Source: Deferribacteraceae bacterium (lineage in GTDB: Bacteria; Chrysiogenota; Deferribacteres; Deferribacterales; JAISNW01). Taken from it: a stretch of 8,704 bases of DNA. The notes beneath the pieces are model-generated. The model saw nothing but the letters and a program-made list of their open reading frames with translations, ran no database searches and was not told where the DNA came from. Below, one piece after another: positions 1 through 5,632 of the stretch. Made by a program: the position numbers and the translations under genes. Within the stretch, counting starts at the first letter, position 1; every line of letters starts with the position of its first letter. The stretch spans positions 1 to 8,704 of the forward strand of contig JAITWF010000040.1 of NCBI GenBank assembly GCA_031285415.1. Direction: 5' to 3'.

Positions 1-1395
1 CGCTAACGCCTTTGCAAGCTCAGTCTTCCCAACTCCAGTAGTGCCTAGAAAGATAAAGGAGCCGATCGGGCGTTTCGGGTCGTTCAGCCCTGCACGAGAG
101 CGGCGCACAGCCTCTGAAACCACATTTATGGCGTCATCTTGCCCGATCACACGTTTATGCAAGAACTCCTCCATATGTATAAGTTTATCCGCCTCCTCCT
201 GTAAAAGTTTATTCACAGGGATCCCCGTCCACTTCGAGACGATTGCGGCAATATCCTCCTCATCTACCTCCTCTTTGATCATCGAGTGAGTGGTGTTAGA
301 ATCGGCTAGCTTCTGCTCTAGCTCGACTATCACGCCGTACTTTAGCTCGCCAGCTCTGGCAAAGTTGCCATTACGCTCTGCGATAGCTAGTTCGTGCCGA
401 GCCCTTTCGATCTCCTCTTTAAGGTTGCGAGAGCGCATAACCTCTGCCTTTTCGCTCTGCCACTGGGTGCGCATAGCTTTTGTTTTGCTTCCGATAGACT
501 CTATCTCCTCTTCCACCTTGCGGAGGCGAATCTTAGAGGCGTTGTCGCTCTCCCTCTTGAGAGCCTCACGCTCGATCTCTAGCTGGCGCACTTTGCGCTC
601 CGCCTCATCGAGCTCCGTTGGTAGGCTATCGATCTCCATGCGAAGCTTCGCCGTTGCCTCATCGATCAGGTCGATCGCCTTATCGGGCATAAATCGGTCG
701 TTTATATATTTATTCGCAAGGTATGCAGCGGCAACTAGGGCAGAATCCTTTATACGCACGCCGTGATGAAGCTCGTACCGCTCCTTTAGCCCACGAAGGA
801 TCGATACAGTATCCTCCACAGACGGCTCCTTCACCATTACAGGCTGAAATCTGCGCTCCAGTGCTGCGTCTTTCTCGTTATATTTTTTGTATTCGTCCAG
901 AGTGGTTGCACCGATACAGTGCAGCTCCCCTCTAGCAAGCGACGGTTTCAGGATATTAGCGGCATCCATCGACCCTTCTGCGGCACCAGCCCCCACAAGG
1001 GTGTGCAGCTCATCTATAAATAGGATTATATCGCCCTCGCTCGCCGTCACATCTTTAAGGATCGCCTTTAGACGCTCCTCAAACTCCCCTCTAAACTTCG
1101 CCCCTGCGATAAGCGATCCCATATCGAGGGTAGCGACGGTCTTGTTCTGTAGCGATTCTGGCACGTCGCCAGCGATAATCCTCTGCGCAAGCCCCTCCAC
1201 TACGGCGGTCTTTCCCACGCCAGGCTCACCTATCAGCACAGGATTATTCTTGGTGCGACGAGAGAGGACGTGGATCACACGCCTAATCTCCTCATCTCTA
1301 CCGATCACAGGGTCGAGCTTCCCCTCTTTTGCCCTATCGGTGAGGTTTATTGTATACTTTGCAAAACTATCTTCACTGCTGTTTTGGTCTATCAT
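1..1395 (-). CDS. clpB: ClpB-type AAA+ disaggregase lacking the N-terminal domain (3' part cut by window edge)
   Basis: ATP-driven disaggregase that would work with DnaK and J-proteins to extract polypeptides from aggregates in the cytoplasm. The visible 465 codons show NBD1 with Walker A GEPGVGKT (residues 56-63), pore loop GAKFRGEF (98-105, Phe where E. coli has Tyr), Walker B ILFIDELH with Glu129, a long charged coiled-coil middle domain (about 255-370), and the second Walker A as GTTGVGKT (451-458). The frame is open to base 1, so the rest of NBD2 lies outside. The start is the ATG at 1395, preceded by GGAG with 7-nt spacing. Upstream in this frame a stop lies within about 70 bases, so no 140-residue Clp N-domain is encoded. 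The first residues align with about residue 150 of E. coli ClpB. It overlaps the 3' end of hspR by 23 bp and is the last visible gene of the operon. Identity is firm; the missing N-domain is read directly from the sequence. Confidence 0.95.
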   Translation of the reverse strand, partial: MIDQNSSEDSFAKYTINLTDRAKEGKLDPVIGRDEEIRRVIHVLSRRTKNNPVLIGEPGVGKTAVVEGLAQRIIAGDVPESLQNKTVATLDMGSLIAGAKFRGEFEERLKAILKDVTASEGDIILFIDELHTLVGAGAAEGSMDAANILKPSLARGELHCIGATTLDEYKKYNEKDAALERRFQPVMVKEPSVEDTVSILRGLKERYELHHGVRIKDSALVAAAYLANKYINDRFMPDKAIDLIDEATAKLRMEIDSLPTELDEAERKVRQLEIEREALKRESDNASKIRLRKVEEEIESIGSKTKAMRTQWQSEKAEVMRSRNLKEEIERARHELAIAERNGNFARAGELKYGVIVELEQKLADSNTTHSMIKEEVDEEDIAAIVSKWTGIPVNKLLQEEADKLIHMEEFLHKRVIGQDDAINVVSEAVRRSRAGLNDPKRPIGSFIFLGTTGVGKTELAKALA

Positions 1396-1669
1396 AGAGC
1401 TTCTCCAGAATATCCAAAGCACTTTGGAGCTTCGTAATCTCCTCTTGCATAGAGATTATAATCTCCACACCTGCGATATTCACCCCCATCTCTTTCGTGA
1501 GGGATATTATAAATTTTAGTCGTTCTATATCGTCGTCAGAGTATCGGCGAGTATTCCCCTCGGTGCGAGAGGGCTTGATAAACCCCAAACGCTCATATTG
1601 GCGTATCGTTTGAGGGTGCAGATCAAGCATCTCCGACACCACACTTATCATATACACCGCCCCAGTCAT
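1373..1669 (-). CDS. hspR: HspR, MerR-family heat-shock repressor
   Basis: Small DNA-binding repressor of chaperone genes. The 98-residue protein opens with a MerR-type winged helix-turn-helix, including ISVVSEMLDLHPQTIRQYER (residues 8-27), followed by the wing with PSRTEGNTRRYSDDDIERL, a hallmark of HspR. The C-terminal half is a short helical dimerisation segment (about 60-95) without a metal- or drug-binding domain, as expected for HspR. The start ATG at 1669 shares one base with the dnaJ stop (TAATG) and has AAAGGG upstream with about 9-nt spacing, inside the dnaJ end. A second ATG six codons later would give MISVV and is less well placed. The 3' end overlaps clpB by 23 bp. Known HspR proteins bind HAIR inverted repeats with DnaK as co-repressor; a HAIR-like site lies at the operon promoter, so autoregulation is likely. 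Confidence 0.93.
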   Translation of the reverse strand: MTGAVYMISVVSEMLDLHPQTIRQYERLGFIKPSRTEGNTRRYSDDDIERLKFIISLTKEMGVNIAGVEIIISMQEEITKLQSALDILEKLYDRPKQQ

Positions 1670-2589
1670 TACACTATACCCTTTGTTAGTAGCGTTTCTC
1701 TATCGGGTCGAACGTACTTTGTCATCATAGTAGCCAACGCCTCCCTGTCCGCCTCATCGGCAATCTCGGGAACACGCACGTGAATAGCGATAAATAGATC
1801 GCCCACGCCGCCCCCCTTGATATGAGGCACACCTCGCCCCTTTAGTCGAAACTTTTTACCCTCCTGCGTTGCAGGTGGAATAGTTAAATTTACCGCACCG
1901 TATGGGGTAGGAGCCTGTATCTTAGTGCCTAGGGTCGCCTCGAAGATATCGATATCAACGTTTATAGTCAGGTCACTCCCCTCTCGCTCGTACACTGGAT
2001 GTTTCGGGATCTTAGGGATTATATATAGATCGCCGTTGCCGCCGCCGTTCCCCCCAGCATGCCCCTTGCCAGCTATACGAATCTTTGAGGAGTTGTCTAC
2101 GCCAGCAGGGATCTTCACCTTAATCCGCTCTTTGCCTGCGCCGGTGTTGAGGTCTAGCTCATACTCGTTCCCTTTTATTACGTCGGAGAAGGGGATATTG
2201 AGGTTATACTGAATATCCTGCCCCCTCATCGGGCGTCTTGCACGTCTGCCGCCCATTCCGCCGCCGAAGATATCGCCAAGGAGATCCTCCATGTTCATGC
2301 CGCCGAAGTTGAAGTTGCGCATATCTTCGTAGTTCATGTTATTGAAGTCGTACCCCTGCCCACTTCGGGTGAAGTTGTCATGTCCGACGCTATCGTACTG
2401 CGCACGTTTATCTTTGTCCGATAAGACGGCGTACGCCTCGGAGATCTCTTTGAACTTCGTCTCGGCGTTCTTATCATCTTTATTCACATCGGGGTGATAT
2501 TTGCGAGCAAGCGAGCGGTACGCCTTCTTGATCTCTTCATCGGTTGCGCTCTTCTGCACGCCTAAGACGCTGTAATAGTTTTCTGCCAT
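1669..2589 (-). CDS. cbpA: CbpA-type J-domain co-chaperone (DnaJ without zinc finger)
   Basis: Type-B Hsp40 that would stimulate DnaK ATPase and deliver clients. The 306 residues run as J-domain (1-70) with the catalytic HPD at 32-34, a Gly/Phe/Met/Asn-rich linker (about 73-125, with GGGMGGRRARR), and two C-terminal beta-barrel client-binding domains (about 125-290). There are no CxxCxGxG repeats, which separates it from full DnaJ and fits CbpA/DnaJ2. The start ATG at 2589 lies 9 bp after the hsp20 stop; its Shine-Dalgarno AAAGGA overlaps the last hsp20 codons, at a somewhat long spacing of about 12 nt. Its stop overlaps the hspR start by one base, so the two are translationally coupled. A cbpA-hspR pair is a known arrangement in Campylobacterota and other HspR-bearing bacteria. 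Confidence 0.95.
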   Translation of the reverse strand: MAENYYSVLGVQKSATDEEIKKAYRSLARKYHPDVNKDDKNAETKFKEISEAYAVLSDKDKRAQYDSVGHDNFTRSGQGYDFNNMNYEDMRNFNFGGMNMEDLLGDIFGGGMGGRRARRPMRGQDIQYNLNIPFSDVIKGNEYELDLNTGAGKERIKVKIPAGVDNSSKIRIAGKGHAGGNGGGNGDLYIIPKIPKHPVYEREGSDLTINVDIDIFEATLGTKIQAPTPYGAVNLTIPPATQEGKKFRLKGRGVPHIKGGGVGDLFIAIHVRVPEIADEADREALATMMTKYVRPDRETLLTKGIV

Positions 2590-2598
2590 ATTATATTA

Positions 2599-3036
2599 TT
2601 ATCCTTTCGTTACTTTAACTATAGTCGGTTTTGTCGGTTCCCTCTTTGCCACAGAGAGGGTAAGGATACCATCTTTGAGAGAGGCTGTTATATTTTCAGT
2701 ATCCATGCCCGTTGGCAGGGTAAACGTTCTGGAGAATTTGCCGAAATATCGCTCTAGTCGATAGTAGCTATCGGAGTTTTTATCCATCGGAGATGGCTTT
2801 TCCCCCTTCAATATAAGCGTATTATCACTCACCTGTACATCGATCAGCTCCTCTGGCACTCCAGGCAGCTCAATAACGAGAACGATCGAGCTCTCAGTCT
2901 CGTACACATCGACAGGGGGCTGCCACTGCCCACCCCTTGCACCGTCGGTATTATTAACCGTGTCGTTAAATAGGCGGTTCATGCGCTCTTGAATATTAAG
3001 GATATCTTTGAGTGGATCCCAACGAATTGATGACAT
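2599..3036 (-). CDS. hsp20: Small heat-shock protein, Hsp20/alpha-crystallin family
   Basis: ATP-independent holdase that would keep unfolding proteins soluble until DnaK/ClpB can process them. The 145 residues begin with the amphipathic N-terminal helix seen in bacterial class A proteins (WDPLKDILNIQERMNRLF, 6-23). The alpha-crystallin domain follows (about 40-132) with ELPGV (56-60) and the signature A-x4-G-x-L at Ala118, Gly123, Leu125. A C-terminal IVKV (139-142) resembles the I-x-I/V anchor used in oligomer assembly. It is the first gene of the operon. The start ATG at 3036 has GAGGTG upstream at about 7 nt. A strong promoter lies 30-60 bp further upstream. Length and motif order are normal for the family. 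Confidence 0.95.
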   Translation of the reverse strand: MSSIRWDPLKDILNIQERMNRLFNDTVNNTDGARGGQWQPPVDVYETESSIVLVIELPGVPEELIDVQVSDNTLILKGEKPSPMDKNSDSYYRLERYFGKFSRTFTLPTGMDTENITASLKDGILTLSVAKREPTKPTIVKVTKG

Positions 3037-3040
3037 AGTT

Positions 3041-3048
3041 ACACCTCA
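3041..3048 (-). promoter_or_regulatory. Ribosome binding site of hsp20
   Basis: On the minus strand TGAGGTGT lies 5 nt before the hsp20 ATG; the GAGGTG core is a good anti-SD match and fixes the start at 3036. Confidence 0.7.
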
Positions 3049-3068
3049 TAAAATCTTACTCTTTATGA

Positions 3069-3097
3069 AGTATAAAACCTTAGTCGACTTGTGTCAA
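3069..3097 (-). promoter_or_regulatory. Sigma70-type promoter of the hsp20-cbpA-hspR-clpB operon
   Basis: On the minus strand a perfect -35 hexamer TTGACA (3092-3097) is separated by exactly 17 bp from TATACT (3069-3074), a five-of-six -10 match. Transcription would begin near 3062, leaving a leader of about 25 nt before the hsp20 start. No other convincing promoter is seen inside the operon, where the genes abut or overlap. A near-consensus promoter fits a gene set whose output is set by a repressor rather than by a heat-shock sigma factor. Confidence 0.85.
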
Positions 3098-3098
3098 G
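3078..3098 (-). promoter_or_regulatory. HAIR-like HspR operator overlapping the -35 box
   Basis: The minus strand reads CTTGACA, seven bases, ACTAAGG. The HspR consensus (HAIR) is CTTGAGT-N7-ACTCAAG, so 10 of 14 half-site positions match and the 7-bp spacing is exact. The left half-site contains the -35 hexamer and the rest fills most of the spacer, so a bound dimer would block RNA polymerase. The consensus is recalled from the family; binding here is inferred from the match and from hspR being in the same operon. Confidence 0.65.
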
Positions 3099-3102
3099 TA
3101 TG

Positions 3103-3139
3103 AAAATAAAAAATCCCCTTCGCCAGCGAAAGGGATTTT
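3103..3139 (-). terminator. Intrinsic terminator between mltD and the heat-shock operon
   Basis: A 12-bp stem is formed by 3112-3123 and 3126-3137 around a minimal loop. On the minus strand the only imperfect pair is a G-U wobble, whereas on the plus strand it would be an A-C mismatch. The minus strand then runs into TTTTTTATTTT. It would end mltD transcription just before the hsp20 promoter; its T-tract is only about 5 bp from that -35 box. Confidence 0.85.
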
Positions 3140-3140
3140 A

Positions 3141-3165
3141 AAACAACGACATAGTGCGCTAATAG
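3141..3165. repeat. Partial second copy of the palindrome's right arm
   Basis: These 25 bases match 3269-3293 at 24 of 25 positions (one A/G difference), in the same orientation, 128 bp apart. It lies against the terminator at 3103-3139. The remainder, 3166-3180, contains CCGCC, which can pair with GGCGG at 3209-3213. This suggests a truncated neighbouring copy or a larger composite repeat starting near 3136. Confidence 0.75.
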
Positions 3166-3180
3166 CATTCAGACCGCCAT

Positions 3181-3303
3181 AAAACTCATTCTATTAGATG
3201 CAATACTAGGCGGCTTTTTAAAACTAAACCGCAGTGTACATAGACGTACATGAGGATTTAGTTTTAAAAAACAACGACGTAGTGCGCTAATAGAATGAGT
3301 TTT
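3181..3303. repeat. 123-bp near-palindromic element
   Basis: Two arms of 48 and 47 bases (3181-3228 and 3257-3303) surround a 28-base centre. The outer 17 bp AAAACTCATTCTATTAG is perfectly complementary to 3287-3303. The inner 14 bp TTTTTAAAACTAAA (3215-3228) is perfectly complementary to 3257-3270. Two short paired patches (GCA, TAC) lie between, and 8-base segments that do not pair would form an internal loop. The centre holds TGTAC-N6-GTACA. The right end is only 2 bp past the mltD stop. No open reading frame is inside. It looks like a small non-autonomous mobile or REP-type element; I cannot name the family. Confidence 0.75.
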
Positions 3304-3305
3304 CC

Positions 3306-4631
3306 CTAACTGCCTACAGAAACAACAATCACCTGTCCTGGATAGATCTTGCGAGGGTTAATCTTAGGATTCAGGCGAGTGAGTGCAGTGAGCGACATAT
3401 TGTGCTTTTTGGAGATAGTGGTGAAGTTATCTCCCTTGCGGACGGTGTAGTAGCGTGGCGCAAGCTTCGCAATATCGGCGGCGAAGGCGTCATCTATTGC
3501 GGAATAGCGCTGTGAATTAGGGATAAAGAGCAGTTTTGAGCTATAGAGACTGTTATTTGATAGGTTGTTTAATCTCTTTAAATCGTCAAGGTCGACACCG
3601 TTATCTATAGCGATCTGCTCTAGGTTCTCCCCCTGCTCTGCTATATATATATGGTAGCGTGCCAGATCGATATTGCGATTATTCATAACGGCGACGACTC
3701 TATCCTTAGTGCCGATCGGTATGCGCAGGGTGTAGCTATCGACAGGGGGAGTCATAGGCGTGCGAAGCTCTGGATTTAGCTCCTTGAGCTGCGCTATGGC
3801 GTAGTTCGCCTCCTGTGCTAGCGCATAGAGGTTAACTGGCGTTGATAGTGTAATCTCGTCGTATAGTAGCGGCATCTCCGCTGGCAGGGTGAATCCGTAC
3901 TGCGCCATATTTTTATAGATCATGAGGTGCGCCATATATTTCGGCACGTAGTCACGAGTTTCTAGCTTTAATGTACGTTTCGAGGCTATAGTGAAGAAAT
4001 CTTTGCTATTGTGTCTGCGAGTTGCGCTGGATATTCTGCCAGAGCCAGCGTTGTATGCGGCGAGAGCTAGGTACCAGTCGCCAAATCTGGCGTATAGATC
4101 TTTAAGGTGATTAGCGGCGGCTACGGTAGATTTCTCAAAATCTTGCCGTTCGTCGACCCAGCTATCGCTCTCGAGTCCGTACATTCTGCCAGTGCTAGGC
4201 ATAAACTGCCACATGCCGACGGCACCTGCTCGGGAGGTTGCGTGTGGATTGAATCCGCTCTCGGTGAACGATAGGGCGACGAGGTCGAGAGGCACCCCCT
4301 CACGCTGAAAGATATCCCTGACGATGTACATGTATTTATTGGAGCGATCGAGCCATCGCTGCATGGTATCTCTGTTGGTCTCGGCGAAATATTTCAGGTA
4401 GTACTGCACTCGTGGCGTCATGGTGACGGGTACGTTAAATTTATTGAAGATCTCCTGAACCTTGCCGTCGGTGATAGGGGCGACCTCGGAGCAGTCGAAG
4501 ATCGTGGAGGAGATAGTGAACGCTGGTTTCTTTATATATATGTCTAGGTCGGCATTGCTGGCGATATCTCTAGAGGCGCAGCCCGCTATCAATAACGCTA
4601 CCACCGATAGTATACTTAACTTTAATTTCAT
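3306..4631 (-). CDS. mltD: MltD-like membrane-bound lytic murein transglycosylase with two LysM domains
   Basis: Cleaves the glycan strands of peptidoglycan non-hydrolytically to anhydromuropeptides, from the periplasmic side of a membrane. The 441-residue form starts MKLKLSILSVVALLIAGC, a lipoprotein signal with lipobox IAGC and lipidated Cys18. A family-1 SLT domain follows (about 100-235) with catalytic Glu124 in FTESGFNPHA, GMWQF at 139-143 and AYNAG at 192-196, the order typical of MltD. The C-terminus has a weak LysM (about 326-371) and a clear LysM (about 395-437) for glycan binding. The frame extends upstream to a TTG at 4673, but that would put 14 residues before a good signal peptide, so the ATG at 4631 is preferred; its Shine-Dalgarno is weak. 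A terminator at 3103-3139 closes the transcript; the HEPN gene ends 60 bp upstream. Confidence 0.9.
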   Translation of the reverse strand: MKLKLSILSVVALLIAGCASRDIASNADLDIYIKKPAFTISSTIFDCSEVAPITDGKVQEIFNKFNVPVTMTPRVQYYLKYFAETNRDTMQRWLDRSNKYMYIVRDIFQREGVPLDLVALSFTESGFNPHATSRAGAVGMWQFMPSTGRMYGLESDSWVDERQDFEKSTVAAANHLKDLYARFGDWYLALAAYNAGSGRISSATRRHNSKDFFTIASKRTLKLETRDYVPKYMAHLMIYKNMAQYGFTLPAEMPLLYDEITLSTPVNLYALAQEANYAIAQLKELNPELRTPMTPPVDSYTLRIPIGTKDRVVAVMNNRNIDLARYHIYIAEQGENLEQIAIDNGVDLDDLKRLNNLSNNSLYSSKLLFIPNSQRYSAIDDAFAADIAKLAPRYYTVRKGDNFTTISKKHNMSLTALTRLNPKINPRKIYPGQVIVVSVGS

Positions 4632-4642
4632 ATCACTTTTAT

Positions 4643-4676
4643 AGTATAGATTGAGCGCAAATTGCAAGGGCAATTT
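4643..4676 (-). promoter_or_regulatory. Possible mltD promoter with a small inverted repeat
   Basis: The minus strand has TATACT (4643-4648) about 12 bp before the mltD ATG, a good -10 match. The best -35 candidate is TTGCCC (4668-4673) at an over-long 19-bp spacing, so the promoter is weak or needs an activator. A perfect 7-bp inverted repeat AAATTGC-N4-GCAATTT (4659-4676) covers the -35 region and could be an operator. It has no following T-run, so it is not a terminator. Confidence 0.35.
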
Positions 4677-4691
4677 CGGCGACTATATACA

Positions 4692-5096
4692 CTATATAAA
4701 TTGTTGCAAGTGTTTAGTCATGGCGGGAAGGATAATACTTACAACCTCATTTGCCTTTTGGCGAACATTGGGTTCTTTTAACTCATGACCGTAGTAGTTT
4801 CGCTGTATGTGGCGGAAATAAAGCATATCCCTTAATATCGCTTCTAACTCATGCGGAACAAAACCCTCTGTGATAGCATTGTCTAATAGTTCAGTATGCC
4901 AGCGTTCGTGTTTTTGAATCTTATTTTTACATAGATTTCTAAAAATACTTTCGTATCCAGAATAAATACTAGCAATCAGTGCCGCAACTCCAGCAATATC
5001 GACATTATCCCATTCAGGTTTATCTATACGAGATAAAAGCGAGTCAACTTCAATCGTTATCTTCTGTAGCTCTCGTTCTATAATCTTACGCCTCAT
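4692..5096 (-). CDS. HEPN (HepT-like) protein, probable toxin of an MNT-HEPN pair
   Basis: HEPN proteins of this kind act as RNases that are neutralised by a partner nucleotidyltransferase. The 134-residue, mainly helical protein has the block order I recall for HepT-like proteins: an N-terminal helix, YSGYESIFRNL (45-55), WHTELLDN (66-73), then LYFRHIQRNYYGHEL (92-106). In relatives I remember the last block as FRHxxRHxYxxEL, giving the Rx4HxY motif. Here the His position is Asn100, while Arg95 and Tyr102 remain and a shifted R99-x4-H104 is present. The ATG at 5096 lies inside the 3' end of the partner gene (11-bp overlap), so translation is coupled. The gene is AT-rich compared with the heat-shock operon, suggesting acquisition. 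It may be an active variant or a degenerate toxin. Family assignment is good; activity is not shown. Confidence 0.8.
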   Translation of the reverse strand: MRRKIIERELQKITIEVDSLLSRIDKPEWDNVDIAGVAALIASIYSGYESIFRNLCKNKIQKHERWHTELLDNAITEGFVPHELEAILRDMLYFRHIQRNYYGHELKEPNVRQKANEVVSIILPAMTKHLQQFI

Positions 5097-5367
5097 AGAT
5101 CACCACATTTTCGGCAAGAATTGCTGGCAGTATCGTTACAAAACCAGACAGATCTATAAGATCTATATCTTTATCTATATCCTTATCAAACATGATTTCA
5201 GAACAGAATCGAAGGAACTTATCATCATCGATCCCCTCTACAGCCAGATCGATATCGCCAGCCTCTGCCTCGGGCTTATGCAGGCATGAACCGAAGAGGA
5301 GCAGCCGTTTGACATGATACGCCTCTGCCTTCTCCCTTAATATTTTGATAGTCTTTTCAGTTAACAT
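5086..5367 (-). CDS. Minimal nucleotidyltransferase (MNT), MntA-like antitoxin
   Basis: Small pol-beta-superfamily nucleotidyltransferase. MntA-type partners add AMP to a tyrosine of the HEPN toxin and so inactivate it. The 93-residue form has the fold's signature LLLFGS (Gly26-Ser27), then GDIDLAV with metal-binding Asp38 and Asp40, and a third acidic strand DIDLIDL with Asp69 or Asp72 as the probable third ligand. All catalytic elements seem intact. The ATG at 5367 is chosen because the frame upstream only offers a TTG at 5409, inside a terminator T-tract, and family members start about 20 residues before the GS motif. There is no clear Shine-Dalgarno; a possible -10 TATTAT (5378-5383) would give a nearly leaderless mRNA. 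It overlaps the HEPN gene by 11 bp. Confidence 0.85.
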   Translation of the reverse strand: MLTEKTIKILREKAEAYHVKRLLLFGSCLHKPEAEAGDIDLAVEGIDDDKFLRFCSEIMFDKDIDKDIDLIDLSGFVTILPAILAENVVIYEA

Positions 5368-5407
5368 AATAACATTTATAATACATGGATGGCTCTTGTG
5401 CAAGATC

Positions 5408-5440
5408 AAAAAAGGGGAGAGCCGAAGCCCTCCCCTGATT
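5408..5440 (-). terminator. Intrinsic terminator (copy 1) upstream of the MNT gene
   Basis: Ten-bp stem 5413-5422 / 5427-5436 with a four-base loop. On the minus strand the loop is C(UUCG)G, an extra-stable tetraloop, and the stem is fully paired with one G-U wobble; on the plus strand that position mismatches. It is followed on the minus strand by TTTTTT. It would insulate the MNT-HEPN pair from upstream transcription. Confidence 0.8.
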
Positions 5441-5455
5441 ATTTTGTGATATTCA
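5409..5455. repeat. 47-bp direct repeat, copy 1
   Basis: Matches 5598-5644 at 45 of 47 positions, 189 bp apart, same orientation. It contains terminator copy 1 and the conserved flank GATTATTTTGTG. Its sharing of sequence beyond the hairpin means duplication, not independent origin of two terminators. Confidence 0.9.
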
Positions 5456-5459
5456 ATCC

Positions 5460-5591
5460 CCTAACACTCCCCCCTTGAGGGGGAGTCGACAGCTAGCTGT
5501 CGGTGGGGGGTTACATGTATGCGTATCATTTTACCCCTCCCCGAATTGGACTTCGTCCTCTTCGACCCTCCCTCAAGGGGAGGGTGTTAGG
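5460..5591. repeat. 132-bp inverted-repeat element between the two terminator copies
   Basis: The ends are inverted copies: CCTAACAC (5460-5467) against GTGTTAGG (5584-5591), continuing as an imperfect pairing of C-rich CCCCTTGAGGG with CCCTCAAGGGG. Inside lie a perfect 16-bp palindrome CGACAGCTAGCTGTCG (5487-5502) and a small GGAC/GTCC hairpin near 5548-5558. No convincing gene is inside. It resembles a MITE or REP-like mobile repeat; the family is not identified. Confidence 0.75.
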
Positions 5592-5596
5592 AACAC

Positions 5597-5632
5597 GAAA
5601 AAGGGGAGAGCCGAAGCTCTCCCCTGATTATT
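5597..5632 (-). terminator. Intrinsic terminator (copy 2) of the multihaem cytochrome gene
   Basis: Perfect 10-bp stem 5602-5611 / 5616-5625 with a C(UUCG)G loop on the minus strand, followed there by TTTTT. It lies about 85 bp downstream of the cytochrome stop and is the only strong terminator for that gene. Confidence 0.85.

Noticed and set aside
290..766. A 158-codon plus-strand reading frame opposite the ClpB middle domain
   Set aside because: Antisense to the coiled coil; its Ser/Ala/Leu repetition mirrors the Glu/Lys/Arg codons of clpB.
887..1519. A 210-codon plus-strand reading frame opposite clpB and hspR
   Set aside because: It is antisense to two strongly conserved genes, Ser/Arg/Leu-rich with no recognisable motif, as expected of a shadow frame.
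3136..3303. Integron attC site or CRISPR array
   Set aside because: No clear GTTRRRY/RYYYAAC core sites and no integrase nearby; only two unequal repeat copies, without regular spacers.
4632..4673. TTG start giving mltD 14 extra residues
   Set aside because: The extension would precede a complete lipoprotein signal peptide and lies over the likely promoter.
4659..4676. AAATTGC/GCAATTT hairpin as terminator of the HEPN gene
   Set aside because: The stem is short and AT-rich and no T-run follows on the minus strand; an operator or chance repeat is more likely.
5368..5409. TTG start giving the MNT protein 14 extra residues
   Set aside because: It begins inside the T-tract of a terminator and adds residues not needed by the fold; the ATG at 5367 is better.
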